This document shows positions 63,503 to 64,000 of a stretch of 64,000 nt of DNA, one piece after another. Position 1 is the stretch's first letter. Each line of letters opens with the position of its first letter. The notes under the pieces are model-generated. The model was given only the letters and a program-made list of their open reading frames with translations, did not search any database and was not told where the DNA came from. Made by a program: the position numbers and the translations under genes. The DNA comes from Risungbinella massiliensis. Its GTDB lineage: Bacteria; Bacillota; Bacilli; Thermoactinomycetales; Thermoactinomycetaceae. The DNA lies in assembly GCF_000942395.1 (NCBI RefSeq), contig NZ_LN812102.1, forward strand, positions 1,338,816-1,402,815. The letters are read 5' to 3'.

Positions 63503-63631
63503 TTATTCCTTTTCGTTTTGACATTCATGTTCATCAACAATATCCACAAGCCTCTTCCCATGAGTTACCTCTTCAAAAGAACCGATTTCAATCAATTCCG
63601 GTGCTTCATACTCTTTCTCCATTCTGTTCAT
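63503..63631 (-). CDS. Lasso peptide precursor (A gene)
   Basis: 42 codons, ATG at 63631 with GGGAGG eight bases upstream. Leader YEAPELIEIGSFEEVT fits the Firmicutes lasso leader pattern Y-x2-P-x-L-x3-G-x-F-x3-T, with Thr at -2 from the cut. Cutting after His24 gives the core GKRLVDIVDEHECQNEKE (18 residues). Gly1 and Asp9 can close a 9-residue macrolactam ring, leaving a 9-residue tail, so the core has lasso geometry. Its ATG overlaps the stop of the gene before it (ATGA). The PqqD-type B1 gene follows. The mature product is a prediction. Confidence 0.85.
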   Translation of the reverse strand: MNRMEKEYEAPELIEIGSFEEVTHGKRLVDIVDEHECQNEKE

Positions 63632-63936
63632 CTTCTTCGCCTCCCACCTCTTCGAATATCTTGATCAGACTCTACAGAAGCGGAGCATTCCCATACCCCA
63701 TCGACACAAGTCAAATCAAACACTTCTCGATCTGATCGGATATCAACTGCCTTCCCAGCATACTGACGAACACCTTCTCCAACTTCCGTATTGGTGCAAT
63801 ACAATAGAGGAATTTCGATAGTATCACCCTGATCCGTTATGATCGTCAAAATCCGAAGTTGGCTTTTCTCTCTAGTTCTAGGCTGTGGTCTCTTAAACAT
63901 TGGAACAATTTTGGTTATCCGCTTCTTCAAAACCAT
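63628..63936 (-). CDS. Unknown basic protein coupled to the lasso precursor
   Basis: 102 residues from the ATG at 63936 (GAGAGG upstream); the frame opens at 63981. N-terminus very basic (MVLKKRITKIVPMFKRPQPR), middle beta-rich (LRILTIITDQGDTIEIPLLY, REVFDLTCVDGVWECSASVE), and Arg-rich end (RRGGRRRR). Its TGA overlaps the precursor ATG by 4 bp. I do not recognise a family. It does not look like B2 protease, cyclase or ABC exporter. It may be an accessory gene of the lasso locus or the tail of an unrelated operon. Confidence 0.6.
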   Translation of the reverse strand: MVLKKRITKIVPMFKRPQPRTREKSQLRILTIITDQGDTIEIPLLYCTNTEVGEGVRQYAGKAVDIRSDREVFDLTCVDGVWECSASVESDQDIRRGGRRRR

Positions 63937-64000
63937 TTCATCCTCTCTATTTAGGAAAACTAGATTAATGGAAAAACTCATTGGTTAATCTTCTGATATT

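Overview
The window looks like chromosomal core DNA of a low-GC, spore-forming Gram-positive bacterium of the Bacillales. The gene order matches the Bacillus subtilis backbone: rplT-rpmI-infC, thrS, ytxC, dnaI-dnaB-nrdR, gapB, coaE, mutM, polA, phoR-phoP, mdh-icd-citZ, ytvI/fxsA, pyk-pfkA-accA-accD, malic enzyme, dnaE. Shine-Dalgarno sites are strong, TTG and GTG starts are frequent, infC starts at ATT, and T-box, Fur-type and PhoP-type control sites are present. MqnC (futalosine route to menaquinone) together with this order would fit the Thermoactinomycetaceae, but the family assignment is inference.

Layout. 1-3.2 kb: the end of a PhoH-family ATPase, a MarR regulator with an EmrB/QacA-type exporter, and an unknown gene. 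3.5-3.9 kb: relics of an IS200/IS605-type element. 3.9-12.3 kb (minus strand): translation genes under an L20-type leader, thrS under a T-box, ytxC, a Nudix hydrolase, a YdjM-like membrane hydrolase and mqnC. 12.4-14.2 kb (plus): an iron-responsive pair (FhuF-like reductase and siderophore ABC ATPase) behind a Fur-type box. 14.3-15.6 kb: a frameshifted DUF4871-type lipoprotein, a GC-rich hairpin-rich patch and three tRNAs. 15.6-28 kb: replication restart and repair genes, gapB and an ABC exporter. 28-35.7 kb: the complete phosphate module pstSCAB-phoU plus phoPR, with four 11-bp-spaced PhoP boxes before pstS. 35.7-49 kb: central carbon and fatty-acid entry genes. 49-56.2 kb: an oxidoreductase, PgpA, dnaE and several small unknown genes.

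The right end (56.3-64 kb) is accessory. It has a threonine-dehydratase-like and ornithine-cyclodeaminase-like pair, a multiply frameshifted IS982-type transposase, and two tandem genes for related C-terminal two-TM proteins. These are set among hairpins and a 24-nt direct repeat and lie between two imperfect copies of the leader of the ABC-F gene yfmM.

At the extreme right, on the minus strand, is the start of a lasso-peptide locus. It has a 42-codon precursor gene (63503-63631) with the conserved leader pattern and a core that can close a Gly1-Asp9 ring. A PqqD-type leader-binding protein follows it and an unknown basic protein is translationally coupled before it. The protease, cyclase and exporter genes are not in the window; if present they should lie beyond its right edge.
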